Program-made: the position numbers and the translations under genes
Notes under the pieces: generated by a model
Database searches by the model: none
What the model was told of the DNA's origin: nothing
Seen by the model: the letters and a program-made list of their open reading frames with translations, nothing else
Part shown: piece by piece, positions 34,480 to 43,986 of the stretch
How the letters are laid out: the number at the start of each line of letters is the position of its first letter
Numbering within the stretch: the stretch's first letter is position 1
Assembly: GCA_009731375.1 (NCBI GenBank)
Contig: BJOX01000066.1
Coordinates: 157,231 to 219,024 of the forward strand
From: Paulinella micropora
Lineage: Eukaryota; Cercozoa; Imbricatea; Euglyphida
DNA length: 61,794 nt
Reading direction: 5' to 3'

Positions 34480-34708
34480 TTCTACTACTACTACTACTAC
34501 TAGTACTAGTACTACTACTACCACTACTACTACTTCTACTTCTACTTCTTCTACTTCTTCTTCTTCTCCTTCTTCTCAGGACGGTGAAACAGCGCTTTCC
34601 TGTGCAAAAAAACGCCTTCGAAAAGCAAAAGGCTCATGCGAAGCAAAGAACACGATAAGACGAAGGAAAGCTATGGTAGAGCTGCTGAAGAAGGCAAGTC
34701 AGGTATAG
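22062..34708 (+). CDS. Predicted chromatin reader: ePHD finger, PWWP-like domain, ankyrin repeats (multi-exon)
   Basis: Gene model from splice signals and frame: 22062-22158, 25306-25402, 25653-25851, 26228-26311, 27711-27775, 28422-28487, 30263-30335, 30483-30569, 30656-30713, 30892-31024, 31106-about 31240, 31590-31686, 32116-32144, 32547-32645, 33239-33337, 33992-34090, 34580-34708. Junction phases agree from 25306 to 31106 and from 31590 to the end. Unresolved joins are 22158 to 25306 and the donor of 31106. Domains in order: extended PHD finger, Lys/Arg-rich linker ([18 protein letters not shown]), Ser-rich linker, PWWP-like fold, Lys-rich linker, three full ankyrin repeats plus a partial one. 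ePHD and PWWP modules read histones and DNA in nuclear proteins, and ankyrins bind proteins, so a nuclear chromatin role is inferred. Introns hold microsatellites, a SINE-like copy and transposon fragments. The last exon ends GTA-TAG; GTATAG could also be a donor. Confidence 0.65.
22161..22715. repeat. (CT)n/(CA)n/(CTAT)n/poly-C microsatellite in first intron
   Basis: Alternating CT and CA blocks, then CTAT, then a run of about 45 C ending at a 10-N gap. Confidence 0.95.
22833..22893. repeat. (GATA)n tract
   Basis: About 15 GATA units abutting the retroelement fragment. Confidence 0.95.
22890..23308 (-). mobile_element. GATA-tailed retroelement fragment family, copy A
   Basis: About 410 bp shared with 53280-53660 and 56104-56490. 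Read on the minus strand all copies end ...CTGACATTAGT(C/G)GATAT(C/T)TCAT followed directly by (CTAT)n, so the tetranucleotide tract behaves as the 3' tail. This copy is the most diverged and sits in an intron of the ePHD gene. The family borders the endonuclease-type retrotransposon at 52240-53265, so it may belong to the same element. Confidence 0.65.
23309..24261. repeat. (GATA)n, (GGTA)n, (TTTC)n, (TA)n, poly-C and (ATT)n mosaic
   Basis: 23309-23570 GATA/GGTA/GATATA; 23700-23975 TTTC/TTCC; 24010-24090 TA; 24118-24140 poly-C; 24205-24261 ATT. Intronic; no exon was recognised. Confidence 0.9.
24262..24440 (+). mobile_element. tRNA-derived SINE-like element, copy 1
   Basis: The head has an RNA polymerase III A box (TAGCCCAGTGG, 24272-24282) and B box (AGTTCGATTCC, 24312-24322) in tRNA spacing. 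The acceptor stem GACACCG/CGGTGCC pairs at 6 of 7 positions and ends ACCA. The anticodon and T stems do not fold properly, so this is not a working tRNA. A 37-bp segment (ACCAGTATTTTCATTGAACA...) is duplicated after the head. The copy runs into a 10-N gap; copy 2 at 34909 shows the body. Confidence 0.75.
24470..25230. repeat. (CTT)n and (CTCTTCCTCTTT)n pyrimidine array
   Basis: (TTC)n to about 24570, then several hundred bases of 6-12 bp pyrimidine units, then (TTC)n again. Ends shortly before the ePHD exon acceptor; it may act as an extended polypyrimidine tract. Confidence 0.95.
25306..25851 (+). CDS. ePHD zinc-finger exons
   Basis: Exon 25306-25402 encodes [20 protein letters not shown] then LSPDPYC, matching the '(Y)xxH-xxC-A-xxSP' ligand segment of extended PHD fingers (PHF6, G2E3 and PHF7 class). 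It joins in phase 0 to 25653-25851, which encodes [20 protein letters not shown] and [11 protein letters not shown], then QLYVHLLCG: the family pattern 'I-x-x-A-(x)n-C-x2-C-x3-GAS-x-x-C ... C-x-x-x-Y-x-H-x-x-C'. The spacing 'C-x2-C-x3-G-A-S' is highly characteristic. Exon 25653 ends in phase 1 (CCA-G) and continues at 26228 with [11 protein letters not shown]. Confidence 0.75.
25924..26110. repeat. (TTAGA)n and (TTAGG)n interstitial repeats
   Basis: Eight or nine TTAGA units, then four TTAGG units (25977-25996) grading into degenerate ATGTTA/TATTA words. Confidence 0.85.
26312..26735. repeat. (GATAT)n array with duplicated 43-bp island
   Basis: ATATGATATG units interrupted by GGATCCGACTCTAACTCCGG... 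at 26526-26568, repeated with one change at 26693-26735 (ACTTTAACTCCGG). Intronic. Confidence 0.9.
26815..27547. repeat. Inverted trinucleotide pair (AGT)n/(ACT)n followed by (AAT)n
   Basis: (AGT)n at 26820-27155 and (ACT)n at 27190-27385 are reverse complements around a short unique centre, so a long hairpin is possible. (AAT)n follows to 27547. Confidence 0.9.
27796..30085. repeat. (GTAT)n/(CATA)n blocks in alternating orientation
   Basis: About 2.3 kb of TATG and CATA arrays on either side of exon 28422-28487, with (TA)n at both ends. Copies of the exon's 3' boundary occur at 29008-29035 (inverted) and 29350-29380 (direct). Confidence 0.9.
30263..31024 (+). CDS. PWWP-like domain exons
   Basis: Four exons join in phase: 30263-30335 ([23 protein letters not shown]), 30483-30569 ([19 protein letters not shown]), 30656-30713 ([16 protein letters not shown]) and 30892-31024 ([20 protein letters not shown], ending [13 protein letters not shown]). 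The order G-x-L-x-W, W-x-x-W-P, F-x-x-x-x-D-x-x-F-W-V matches the beta-barrel of PWWP domains, which bind methylated histone H3 and DNA. Exon phases 0/1, 1/1, 1/2 and 2/0 chain without a stop, which strongly supports the model although each exon is short. The WP core reads G-I-W-P rather than P-W-W-P. Confidence 0.6.
32547..34708 (+). CDS. Ankyrin-repeat exons, one repeat per 99-nt exon
   Basis: Three exons of exactly 99 nt, all phase 0-0, each encode one 33-residue ankyrin repeat: 32547-32645 ([20 protein letters not shown]...), 33239-33337 ([20 protein letters not shown]...), 33992-34090 ([20 protein letters not shown]...). The G-x-T-A-L and A-x-x-x-G-(H/D/N)-x-x-(I/V) landmarks are clear in the last two. 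Exon 34580-34708 opens a fourth repeat ([15 protein letters not shown]) with a basic insertion and ends [13 protein letters not shown]. The exon at 32116-32144 (EAKAKFIKE) connects in phase to the upstream PWWP part through donor GACA-GTAACT at 31687. Ankyrin stacks mediate protein binding. Confidence 0.8.
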
Positions 34709-34738
34709 TGCAATGCAATGTCCAGAGGCTCGCCATGC

Positions 34739-34739
<1 letters not shown>

Positions 34740-34777
<38 letters not shown>

Positions 34778-34861
34778 ATAGTAGTAGTAGTAGTATTAGT
34801 AGTAGAAGTAGTAGCAGTAGGAGTAGCAGTAGCTATTTTCAACTGACATATTATTATAAGA

Positions 34862-34902
<41 letters not shown>

Positions 34903-34908
34903 TGTTTG
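34740..34908. repeat. (AGT)n and (ATT)n
   Basis: AGT array 34740-34830 and ATT array 34862-34903 directly before SINE copy 2. Confidence 0.95.
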
Positions 34909-35140
34909 GACACCGTGATAGCACAGTGGTCAAGTTCTACCATCTGGGCCCTGTCGCCAGTTCGATTCCCGTCGGTGCCACCAGTATTTTCATTGAACAC
35001 GGTCCGTCTGGAAGTGTTGGAACTGCCCTTGCGGGGGTGTCATTAGACCCTATCGTCAATTCTTCGTACTCCCCTCACGGGTGAGACGATAGAGGCGCAT
35101 GTGCAGATTTGCATCAGCCATTGACAGAGAAGCACTATTA
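34909..35140 (+). mobile_element. tRNA-derived SINE-like element, copy 2 (fuller)
   Basis: Same tRNA-like head as copy 1 (A box TAGCACAGTGG; B box AGTTCGATTCC). The body GGAAGTGTTGGAACTGCCCT...GACGATAGAGGCGCATGTG follows, ending CATTGACAGAGAAGCAC and then (TATTAT)n. It is embedded in ATT repeats at both ends. The same 3' word followed by ATT repeats recurs at 35518-35543. Confidence 0.75.
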
Positions 35141-35244
35141 TTACTATTGTTATTATTATTATTATTATTGTTGTTGTTGTTATTGTTGTTGTTATTATTA
35201 TTATTACTATTGTTATTATTATTATTATTATTCTCAATATTATG

Positions 35245-35310
<66 letters not shown>

Positions 35311-35311
35311 G

Positions 35312-35352
<41 letters not shown>

Positions 35353-35384
35353 TCCGATGAAAAAACCTAGTCACACTTGCTAAA
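35141..35384. repeat. (ATT)n/(GTT)n array
   Basis: ATT array with GTT and ATC variants, the presumed tail of SINE copy 2. Confidence 0.9.
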
Positions 35385-35507
35385 CAGAGTTCTAGCCCAA
35401 TGGCCTCAAGGCGTTAAACTGTGACGCCAACTCATAACCCTTTGGTGGTAGATGCTGGGGAGGAGGGTCGTTGCGCGCGTAAAAGATCTTAAACTCCGCA
35501 TATGCTG
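35385..35507 (+). mobile_element. Fragment of a second ATT-tailed interspersed element
   Basis: The segment from TAGCCCAATGGCCTCAAGGC to CTCCGCATATGCTG matches the reverse complement of 58392-58513. An A-box-like TAGCCCAATGG begins it, but no B box was seen. Truncated by the gap at 35508. Confidence 0.6.
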
Positions 35508-35539
35508 NNNNNNNNNNGATCAGCCATTGACAGAGAAGC

Positions 35540-35541
35540 AC

Positions 35542-35637
<96 letters not shown>

Positions 35638-35704
35638 GTCATTATTATTACCATTATTATCATTATTATCATTATTATCATTATTATCATTATTATCATT
35701 ATTA

Positions 35705-35735
<31 letters not shown>

Positions 35736-35749
35736 CATCATCATTATTA

Positions 35750-35802
<53 letters not shown>

Positions 35803-36241
35803 GTTTTCTGTGACCGCCTGGCATGTGTTTTCACTTTGTCTGTATGCGATTACAGATGTATGTATGTATGTATGTATGTATCTTTGTACATACATAGTAT
35901 GTATGTATGTATGTATGTATGTATCCAAGGCTGCGCTGCTTGCTGACATTTTATGTGTATGTATTAGTATGTATGAGAACAAATTGTGTATTTGTGTATG
36001 CATGTATGTATTAGTATGCATCTTGATGCTTCTTACAAGAGGATAGCAGGAATGACGGAAGCTTTGGAAACTTTCCCTATTTAAGCATGTATGCATATAT
36101 GTATACATACATGTATGTTTCATTACGTGTGCATGTTTTTGATGCAATGCCTTTAACAGCAGGCATATATGCGCTCCATGTATGCACGTATGTAGCATGT
36201 ATGCACGTCATTATTCTGTACTGCATTTCTTTAGTATACAT

Positions 36242-36297
<56 letters not shown>

Positions 36298-36577
36298 GTA
36301 TACATATGTATATACACACATATTTGTATTTATTCAATGCAATTGGCTGGTCAGATATGACCCACACTGCTTTTGCAAATTCTGGCAAACGTAATTAGTA
36401 TCATAAAAAGGCCGGCAACTGATAACATGGCAAACGTGATTAGTATCATGATCGCATACATGCAAGTGAATTATAGCGGGCAACTGATAATCGATATCGG
36501 CGAATTACGAAGTGTTCAAAAGTCATTTCTCATTGTATTTAGTAACTAGGAGCCTCTCACTTTATGCATATCTGTAG
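35540..36577. repeat. (ATT)n and non-coding left part of duplicated block, copy 2
   Basis: ATT array to 35803, then a roughly 90-bp stretch (35804-35895) absent from copy 1, then sequence closely matching 298-955 with small changes in CA/TA repeat length. Confidence 0.8.
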
Positions 36578-37653
36578 GACACTGCTTCTTCGTCCTCTTC
36601 CTCTTCATCGACCGCGCCGTCTTGTTCTTCATCGTCACCTCGTCCTTCATCATCTTCATCATCGTCATCATCATCATCGCCATCACCGTCTTCTTCTTCT
36701 TCTTCTTCTTCTTCTTCTTCTTCTTCTTCTTCTCGTCCTCCTCCTCCTCCTCCTCTTCCGCCTTCTTCTCCTTCTTCTAGGGAAGTCCTTGAACCTCCAA
36801 AGAAGAAGCAGAGGCTACTAATCCGCGAGCCTTTATTTTCTGCACCTCCTGTCTCACCTTCGTTGTCTTCCATGCCGCCCCAGAGTCTGGATGACGACGA
36901 CCCGCCAACATATTCACCGTCCTTGCAGTCTTGGCCCTCTTGGACCATGCTCAAGCCAAACTCACACGGTGTTAAGCTGTGCAAATCGCTGCTCAGCCTC
37001 CCAGAGCAGCTCCGGCAGCAGGAAAGCGGCAGATATACCGAAAAGGAGAACCAATCAGATGTCTTCGAACTGGACATAGACCGCCAGCGGGGTACCGTGG
37101 AAGTGAAGCGATTTCGCGAGATACCGCACAACCTGGAGAAAGCGCGCAACCAGGAGAAGATGCGAATATCAGATGAGATCGCGAAGCGAAAGCAGCATAT
37201 TCTGGGCCTCGAGAAAGAAGTAGCTGCCATTAATGCACGCATTGAAGAAAGCGAAGCGGATGACGACATGTTGAAAGAGGAGCTTTATAATCTCCGGAAA
37301 ATGATCGGAAAGCACAAGAGGGAGATAAAGCAACTGGAAGACACGAGGATGATGACAGTAGAGGTGGAGGTGGAGCGAGTGACCACTCGGGTGGAGCTGG
37401 TCAAGTCCGAGGTCGTAAAGGAAAACAAGGTGGTACCAATTCATAATATATGAAAAATCGACGTTCCTTCTGCGCAGGAGCGGTTTTGGGAGGGCATTTT
37501 TATGTCATGGGTGGGGTAGATAATCACACTGTCGAAAGGTATGACCCTATAAAGAATCAGTGGGACCTGGTTGCTGCCATGTTGGAGGCAAGGCAATCAC
37601 TCGCAGCTGCAGTCCTCAAGGGGTGCATATATGCGATAGGCGTGACTCCGTAA
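36578..37653 (+). pseudogene. Serine-rich, coiled-coil gene with a single kelch repeat (copy 2)
   Basis: Near-identical to 956-2058; the 196-codon C-terminal frame at 36863-37453 gives the same protein apart from silent changes. The trinucleotide tract encoding Ser is shorter than in copy 1, consistent with repeat slippage. The kelch segment lies at 37478-37653 and is cut at the same point, so the truncation predates the duplication. Confidence 0.55.
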
Positions 37654-37654
37654 G

Positions 37655-38730
37655 AACTCTCAAGCCTCAAAGGAGTTTCGTTATGGTTAGGGATGACTGG
37701 GGAACATCGTGAGGTGGCGGATACTGACCGCACTTGCTTGCCTTCTCCCCGTAGTGAGGAGGGACCTCGTAGGATTGCCGATACTAACCGCACTTCCCGT
37801 CCTTCTCCACTCTCACTACGTCTACCCCCTACCCTAGGTGTGGTCTTTGTATCGTTCAAAAAGGCTTGGGGACTTGTAGATTCGTGGGGAGGTGAGCTTG
37901 GTTGCTCGTCATCTTTTTCTCTTTCCTCCTCCTCATCGCTCTTATCATAAGTGTTCCCCATATAAATTAAAGCTACGTTTGTATCAGAGTCACTTTGTTT
38001 GTCTTCGTTTGTCGTTGTCGGTTGTTATCAAAGTGAGTGCTTCCTTTTTCTTATAAAAGTGTTTCTTTTTGTTCTTGTAATTGTTCTTTTGTTCGTTCTT
38101 TTCTTGTTCTGTGGCCTTGTCTTCTGTTTGATTCCGCTTCGTTTTTCCTTCTTTGTGGAACTTTTCCGAAATCACCTGGCAATATCTCATGGTATGGCCT
38201 TTGGCATCACATCCGAAACTTGGCTTTGAGTCTCCAGTTTGGAGCTGTCTTTGGTCCCGCTTTATTGTCTCATCTTTTCACTTTGTTATCCATCAGGAGA
38301 TTTGTCTCTTGCTGCTGCTTGCCATCCCGAGATTTCCTGTTGTTATCTTTGCTGATTTGAGCTTTTCTCTCACGGAAACTGTTACGTCTTTCTTTTTCTT
38401 CCAACATCTGCCATCTTTCGTTAGATGCTTCGCATGATTCCGATAAATTTAGTCTTAGTCTGGCCGGGAGATCATAGTAGTCTAACTTAAATTTATCACC
38501 GAAAGCTGGATGGAAGCGCAATTTCTAAAATAGCTTTCTCTTTGCTTCCTCATGATTATCGGAAAATGGCGCCCCACGTAAACTTTCAAGTTGGACTTTC
38601 TTTGCGAGAAATTCATTGAGCCATTCTACATACCTCTGACCTGCCCTTGGCATTGTTCTCTCAAACTCTTCCTCTAACATGTACCTACCTGCTCCGGAAA
38701 TGCCTCCCGACTGACTGATCTCTTACTGTT
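37655..38730 (-). pseudogene. Retrotransposon Gag remnant (copy 2, longer)
   Basis: Same Gag as 2059-2963, but with more 5' sequence. Minus-strand 38720-38530 encodes YMLEEEFERTMPRAGQRYVE and WLNEFLAKKVQLESL, then a TAG stop shared with copy 1, then RFHPAFGDKFKLDYYDLPAR. The zinc-knuckle region is altered: the stretch corresponding to CFGCDAKGH carries a 3-nt difference near 38220 and the frame is cut, so this copy is also non-functional. The helical capsid-like part followed by a zinc knuckle is typical of LTR-element Gag. Confidence 0.7.
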
Positions 38731-38759
38731 ATAAACTTTTTCAATGTGTCCTTTCGTCT

Positions 38760-40740
38760 TCTGTGTTCGCAGGAAGTTAGATACATTGTCTTTGGAAAAA
38801 GCTGCTAAATTTTTAATGAGAGTCCTTTCATAATATTTCTTCTATTTGCGGAAAGCTGTCTTTCTTCTTGTATATTGTTTTCTACTTTCAGAAATAGTTA
38901 TTTATTAACTGTATGCGCAGATTGGTAAATATGCGATCCTTTCTTATACACAGTGATGTATAGAAGAGCTATATCTCGTCAAGATGTAGTTATATCAGTC
39001 AAGTTTCATTTATATATTTTTGAGCAGGTTGAAAACAATAATATTACGATTCATAGCAGCTACTACTTTTTTAAGCAGAATAATATTATCGTTAGGTGTG
39101 ACATCGGGGAATTGCTCTCTGTTTCCTTTTTGTTGCTTGGTTCTGACAGTCTACTATATTTTCCGCCATACTGGTTTCCTCTCTTTGTGGAGGAGTGAGA
39201 TTATGTTATTGTAAGAGTGCTTTGGGATTGGATGGATAAACACCCCTGCTTGCAATAAATAATATCTTTTGTCATTATAACCGACAAAATTGGAGTCACA
39301 GCATAGATTTTTATTTCCTACAATTTTCAATTAAGCAATTTGAAAAAACCACTCCCCCAAGCAAAGGAAGAATGAATGATAGTGGAGGAGTGCAGGAAGG
39401 GAGTTGAGCAGGTGTTAGAAGCTTGCAGTGCACAAAAACAGCACTGAAATCTTGCACAGATGCACATAACTTTTTGAAGCGGCACGGCAAGACGTACGAT
39501 TTTGACACCTACAGTAGTGTGTTTGTAGAGTGTAGGGAGACATAGAAAGTGTATTCAGTGAGGCAGTAACACTATAGTGTTCACTGGATTGATTGTCGAC
39601 GCATTGTTGAGTCAGAGGAGTGCTTTATTGACACACACAGGAAGTGAAAAGATCTACTATCTGTTCTCTGTGTGTATTTCTACACTTAACCCTATACATA
39701 CTCCTCACGAGGAGAACACATAAATACACACACTCAGACTCTAGTCTGTATTGCCACAAATGCTCAGCACACACAAACGTCGAAGAACCGTAAGAACGTG
39801 TGCAGAGGCAGAGGAAAGCAGACAAACGAAACACAGACAGAAACTTATTTAATTAGCACAAAACCTGTTTATACAAACAACACACATCCTACACCAAAAA
39901 AGGTAGCCATCTCTTACGGGGGGTGGAAGGCCAATCTAACAAGATATAGGCTAAGGAATTTACGTGTGGATTGGACACAGGAGAACAAAAACGGATGGTG
40001 TTTTGGGGACTACTTTTATTTTCGTTCAAAACAAACAAAACACACACCTCTCATCACACGCAAGCACTACAAACGTGTTGTGTGGTGTCGAATAGGTAAA
40101 CAAGGCCACGAACTCAGATACAGAGAGGCTCAGAGGACAAAAAGCAACAGGGGTGTCAAGAGTCAGCAGCACTCTGTACACACACACACACACACATACA
40201 CACACACAAATACACTCACAAACACACTCCCCAAACTCAAAAAGGAAATGCTTCGGTCGGTTTTTGAGTTGGGAGAGAACCTTTTACGAAGGGAAAACAA
40301 CAGTTACCTATTGAGCTGAGCCCAGAAAGGCTCATTGAAAACCTTTTTATTTGTTGTACACACAGAGGCGTGCAGATCACAGACAGACCTGTTTACAAGT
40401 AACGAGTGTGGTGTGTGCTCACAGGGTGCACAAGCATACGTCGACTTGCGACGCCGTACGAGCACACTCAGCAAGGCTTTCCCCACGCAAAGGGGGAGGT
40501 GTTTACACTTATACCTTGACTGACAGTTAGTGTGTGTGTGTGGGTTGGTTGCTGGGTTGTCGTGGGTTGTGTTTGATACAAACATTAATCACACAACGAA
40601 CAAGACACAGAAAAGCAGAACAAATACGTAACCACACTTACACAAAAAACACACGACACTGCTCGTTTCAAGCCCATGAACGTCAAAACAAAGAATGCGT
40701 GGTTAGGCTACACTACGAATTCAACCACAGCAATTCGTTT
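38760..40740. other. No recognised gene
   Basis: Mixed sequence with CA-rich words. A plus-strand frame at about 39800-40319 is open for 170 codons (GGWKANLTRYRLRNLRVDW, GWCFGDYFYFRSKQTKH) but has no recognised domain and ends in a CACACA repeat. It might be the 5' part or LTR of the decayed element whose frame begins at 40745. Confidence 0.4.
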
Positions 40741-40744
40741 GGAC

Positions 40745-41105
40745 ATGTCTGAGGGCACAGACACTAACAACCCACCCGCCTCAGGCGAAGGCTTTGCCAC
40801 TCCTGCAAGGGGAGGAAGCAAATAGCAGGAGGAACTTATCCCTCGCTCCCCATGAAGAGTGCCTGCCAATAGGCTGGTAATTATTATCACTACTCGTTCA
40901 GTTAAGATTAAGGTCGTGGCGGAGCGATACCGAGGTCGTGAGGAGGGATGGCCAAGCAATCCTCTCGACAAGAAAGCTTAAGCACATAGGACAAACTACC
41001 ATGAAAACTCTACACATTTCTTCCCTAACAATAAGTACGAGGATGCGGAATTGTACAGGTGCATGTATAATGACTGCACGACACAAGGGGTAATAGGACT
41101 GACGA
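40745..41105 (+). pseudogene. Decayed coding sequence, 5' part, split by the Copia insertion
   Basis: One frame from ATG 40745 (MSEGTDTNNPPASGEGFATP) to the insertion point at 41105 reads protein-like but contains TAG at 40823, TGA at 40853 and TAA at 40979. It contains ERYRGREEGWPSNPLDKK and YEDAELYRCMYNDCTTQGVI. Removing the Copia element and one ACGA copy continues the same frame (GLTTDNQYNPSLTANG) into 49856. The family is unrecognised; a Gag-like or other mobile-element protein is possible. Confidence 0.5.
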
Positions 41106-41444
41106 TGATTAAGTATAAACCGGTCACTCACGGACCTTACCCTACCTTTCACTTGCGGTTGCCGGGAGACTTCGTTAAAAGCCAGGTAACTTGCTCACAG
41201 CCACTTTAATCAGAACACATAAACGCAGAACTGAACTGCAAGAGAGCTAACTAATCTAAGTGCGTAACTAACAGTAACTGACGCTCAATGATATGGTCCG
41301 GTGCACAATGGTAAAAACGTAACGTGCACAATTGACTTGAATTATCCATTACCGTTACTCCTAATTATGACTTAGTAAAATATTACCGCGCATATAAATC
41401 AATCATAATTACGACTTAAATAGTGACTTGAAGTTACCTGTCCA
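41106..41444 (-). repeat. Copia 3' LTR (left)
   Basis: 339 bp, plus-strand ends TGATTA...TGTCCA, repeated at 49565-49851 in the same orientation. On the minus strand a polypurine tract (AAGGGGGAGCG) lies immediately upstream of this LTR, as expected for plus-strand priming. It carries about 50 bp lacking from the other LTR. Confidence 0.85.
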
Positions 41445-42077
41445 ACGCTCCCCCTTAATTCAATGTCGATCGCCCTGTTGGATAACTTCACAATAATCGT
41501 GTTAGACTTGGTGAGCTTAATGTCCAATACATACTACACTTACGCGACTCAAAACGTAGAGAGTCAAAAATCGTAGATCCACACGAATCATCAATTCTTC
41601 GCTGCGACAGCATCTCGATCCAATGGTCGATTAAACTGATGTAAAATGGCTCATTCTAAAATGACAATACTCGTACTTACAAATAAAAGTAATAATCACC
41701 ACTGATTACGTAATAGCAATACAAAGTTGCATTTCGCGTGTAAATCGCAATAAAAACTGTTAACTCATAAAGCACTCTAATAGCTAATAGCTGTATGTTG
41801 GTTGCCGCGATTAAGTTGACGACTGAAGTCGGCGACTGTTCAACTTCTTCAATTCCACTCCAACCGACTTTCGCCATCCCGCTCTTGCCGTAATCGATCG
41901 ATGGTGATGCAATGTCACGCGCCTCGTTCACGCTCGAGTTAAGTCCACGGGAACAATCCTCGCGCCTCAACCTAATACCTATATAGAGACATCGCCTGCA
42001 AAGAGAAGACTCACAATCACACAAAAGAACATCATGAGTGAACTCAGCGGAATTTGCGAATTTTCCGTAAATAAGGA

Positions 42078-42727
42078 TTATGGTTCAAGAGTTATCATGA
42101 ACTTACTAACCAAGTACTCAAACTGGTCTTTAGGTACATGTTTAGTTAATACATCTGCTATCTGCTTCTTAGTTCCTACTTTTACAAACCTTACTTCTTT
42201 ATCACGTTGTGCATGATGCGTGAAATGTAGTTCAAGTGGTAGATGTTTAGTGCGTGATCCTAACATTCCTCTCTCTGCTGCTAAAATAGTTTGTGCGTTG
42301 TCCTCAAATAATTCTAATGGGCTTTTCTGTGCTACTCCTAACTCCTCCGCTATATGTCTAACTGCTAACCCTTCACGAATACATTCTACTGTTGCGAAGA
42401 TTTCCGCATCATTCGAGCTCAATGTAATCCGTGATTGTCGTTTCGATAATCATGCAACTGGGTCACCTCCCCACAAAACTATATACTCTGTACGAGACTT
42501 TCCTGTCTTTTTGCATACTTTATGCGCCGCGTCAGGCCATAGAGTAATTCCTGGATATGTTCTTGCTTCTTGCGATGATTTCTGCCCGTGAAATGCAATA
42601 CCGATGAATTCACTAAGTACCGAAAAATTCGTCCCAACATTGCATAAGTCACTCCGACATCAACAGTTTGCATAACACTAGCTGCATTCAAAGCTTGATC
42701 TGCATCTGGTCTAGTCATCTTAGTCAA
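42078..42727 (-). pseudogene. Copia RNase H domain
   Basis: Two minus-strand frames. 42727-42479 holds the RT-RNase H connection (MTRPDADQALNAASVMQTVD). 42422-42078 holds the Copia-type RNase H with ELFEDNAQTILAAE, HTAFTHH-like histidines (LELHFTHHAQRDKEV) and the signature IADVLTKHVPKDQFEYL. The frame break between them marks decay. In the living element this domain removes the RNA template during reverse transcription. Confidence 0.8.
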
Positions 42728-42744
42728 AAATAGTAACTTTCCAA

Positions 42745-43419
42745 CTAAGCAGGAATGGAATGCTTCCTAAGTGCACTAGATTCAGACATAGGCTCTGGCT
42801 CCTGTTCTGCGCTAGGCGTGCTTAGCGGGCGTGCGTCTGCATATCCTACGTCTTTCAAGATCTGTTTCTGATATCTCGTTTGATGTAGCAAAATGCGACC
42901 TCCTTCTTGTTCTATTCCTATACCCTTTAACTCTTTGGCTACTCCTAATCGCTTTAGGGGATAGAACTTTTCTAGTTGGCTTGCAAACCTATCATACGCG
43001 CGTTCGTTAGGCGCCGAGAAAATTAGATCATCTACATGAAATATACCAATGGTTGCATCTCTTATGGGCTTGTCTTTCTCAACGAACATACATAGATCTG
43101 CGTCTAGCAATCAAAATCCTAACTCCTCTAACTTTGGGACCAAGACCTCATACCAACGTCTGCCTGCTTGTGGGGCACCATACAGAGCTCCATCTATCCT
43201 TGATATCATGCCTTCATGACCTTCCCTGTCTAAACCATCTGGGGCGTATGCGTAAACAGGATCGTTCATTCTAGCATTCAAGTAAGCATTTTTGAAGTCT
43301 ATACCATATAACTTGTGACCATGCCAAGCAGCTATCTTAGCCAAGAAAAGTAGTGATCGGTGAGCTGCGCAAGGTACAAATAGCTGATCTGGATTATAGC
43401 TGACTCCTGGTTCTAGCAT
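42745..43419 (-). pseudogene. Copia reverse transcriptase
   Basis: 43419-43111 contains YGIDFKNAYLNARMNDPVYA and GALYGAPQAGRRWYEVL; 43110-42745 contains GIFHVDDLIFSAPNE (Copia RTs usually have Y-V-D-D) and LLHQTRYQKQILKDVGY. Motif order and spacing match the Pfam RVT_2 family. A stop at the junction (43110/43111) interrupts it. Confidence 0.85.
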
Positions 43420-43986
43420 ATCTCCTCAAAGCTAATCGTGACTTGACAAACTTTCGTCCTTTATCATCAAGCTTGACTTCATGTACCCATGTCTTACTAT
43501 CTTCGACACTCCTTCTCTTTTGCTTCCTTGGGGCTTACCCAGGTATAGGTGTTAAAAGACCTAAGAGCTTCTATCTCTTTATCCGTGCCTTCTTTCAACT
43601 CCTTTGCTGTTAGCCCTTCGTCGACTGTCGCTTTTGGCACGTAGTGTGAGGTAGAGTAAAACTTCACTACTATCCTCTCCTAGTATGCTTTCTTCGGACG
43701 ACTCGGCGTTTTCTAGTTCACTGGGTGGATGGATTGGGCTACTTTATATTTCTTGATTTCACTGTCTAACATCTTTTCAACTAGTCCGTCATCAAAAGAT
43801 ACAAATGACTTAGCTTGGGCTGTTTGCGAACTTTGAGTCTATCACCTTTCTCGCATGGTTTCAAAACTTTACCGGTTCGTTTAGCTTCTTGCCAACTGTC
43901 TCCATGCTCTTCCTTTGCCCATAGTTCACCAAAAGCTACAGCTGGTACAACTACCTTGACATTTTCTAATGAGTTATCTTCCTTGA
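43420..43986 (-). pseudogene. Degraded integrase-RT spacer
   Basis: Minus-strand sequence between integrase and RT with coding character broken into several frames; it likely encoded the N-terminal RT segment (words such as SKTWVHEV appear in short frames). No intact frame. Confidence 0.4.

Noticed and set aside
39798-40319. Possible 173-codon gene
   Set aside because: No recognised domain, a microsatellite-encoded C-terminus and no splice or promoter support; kept only as a remark.
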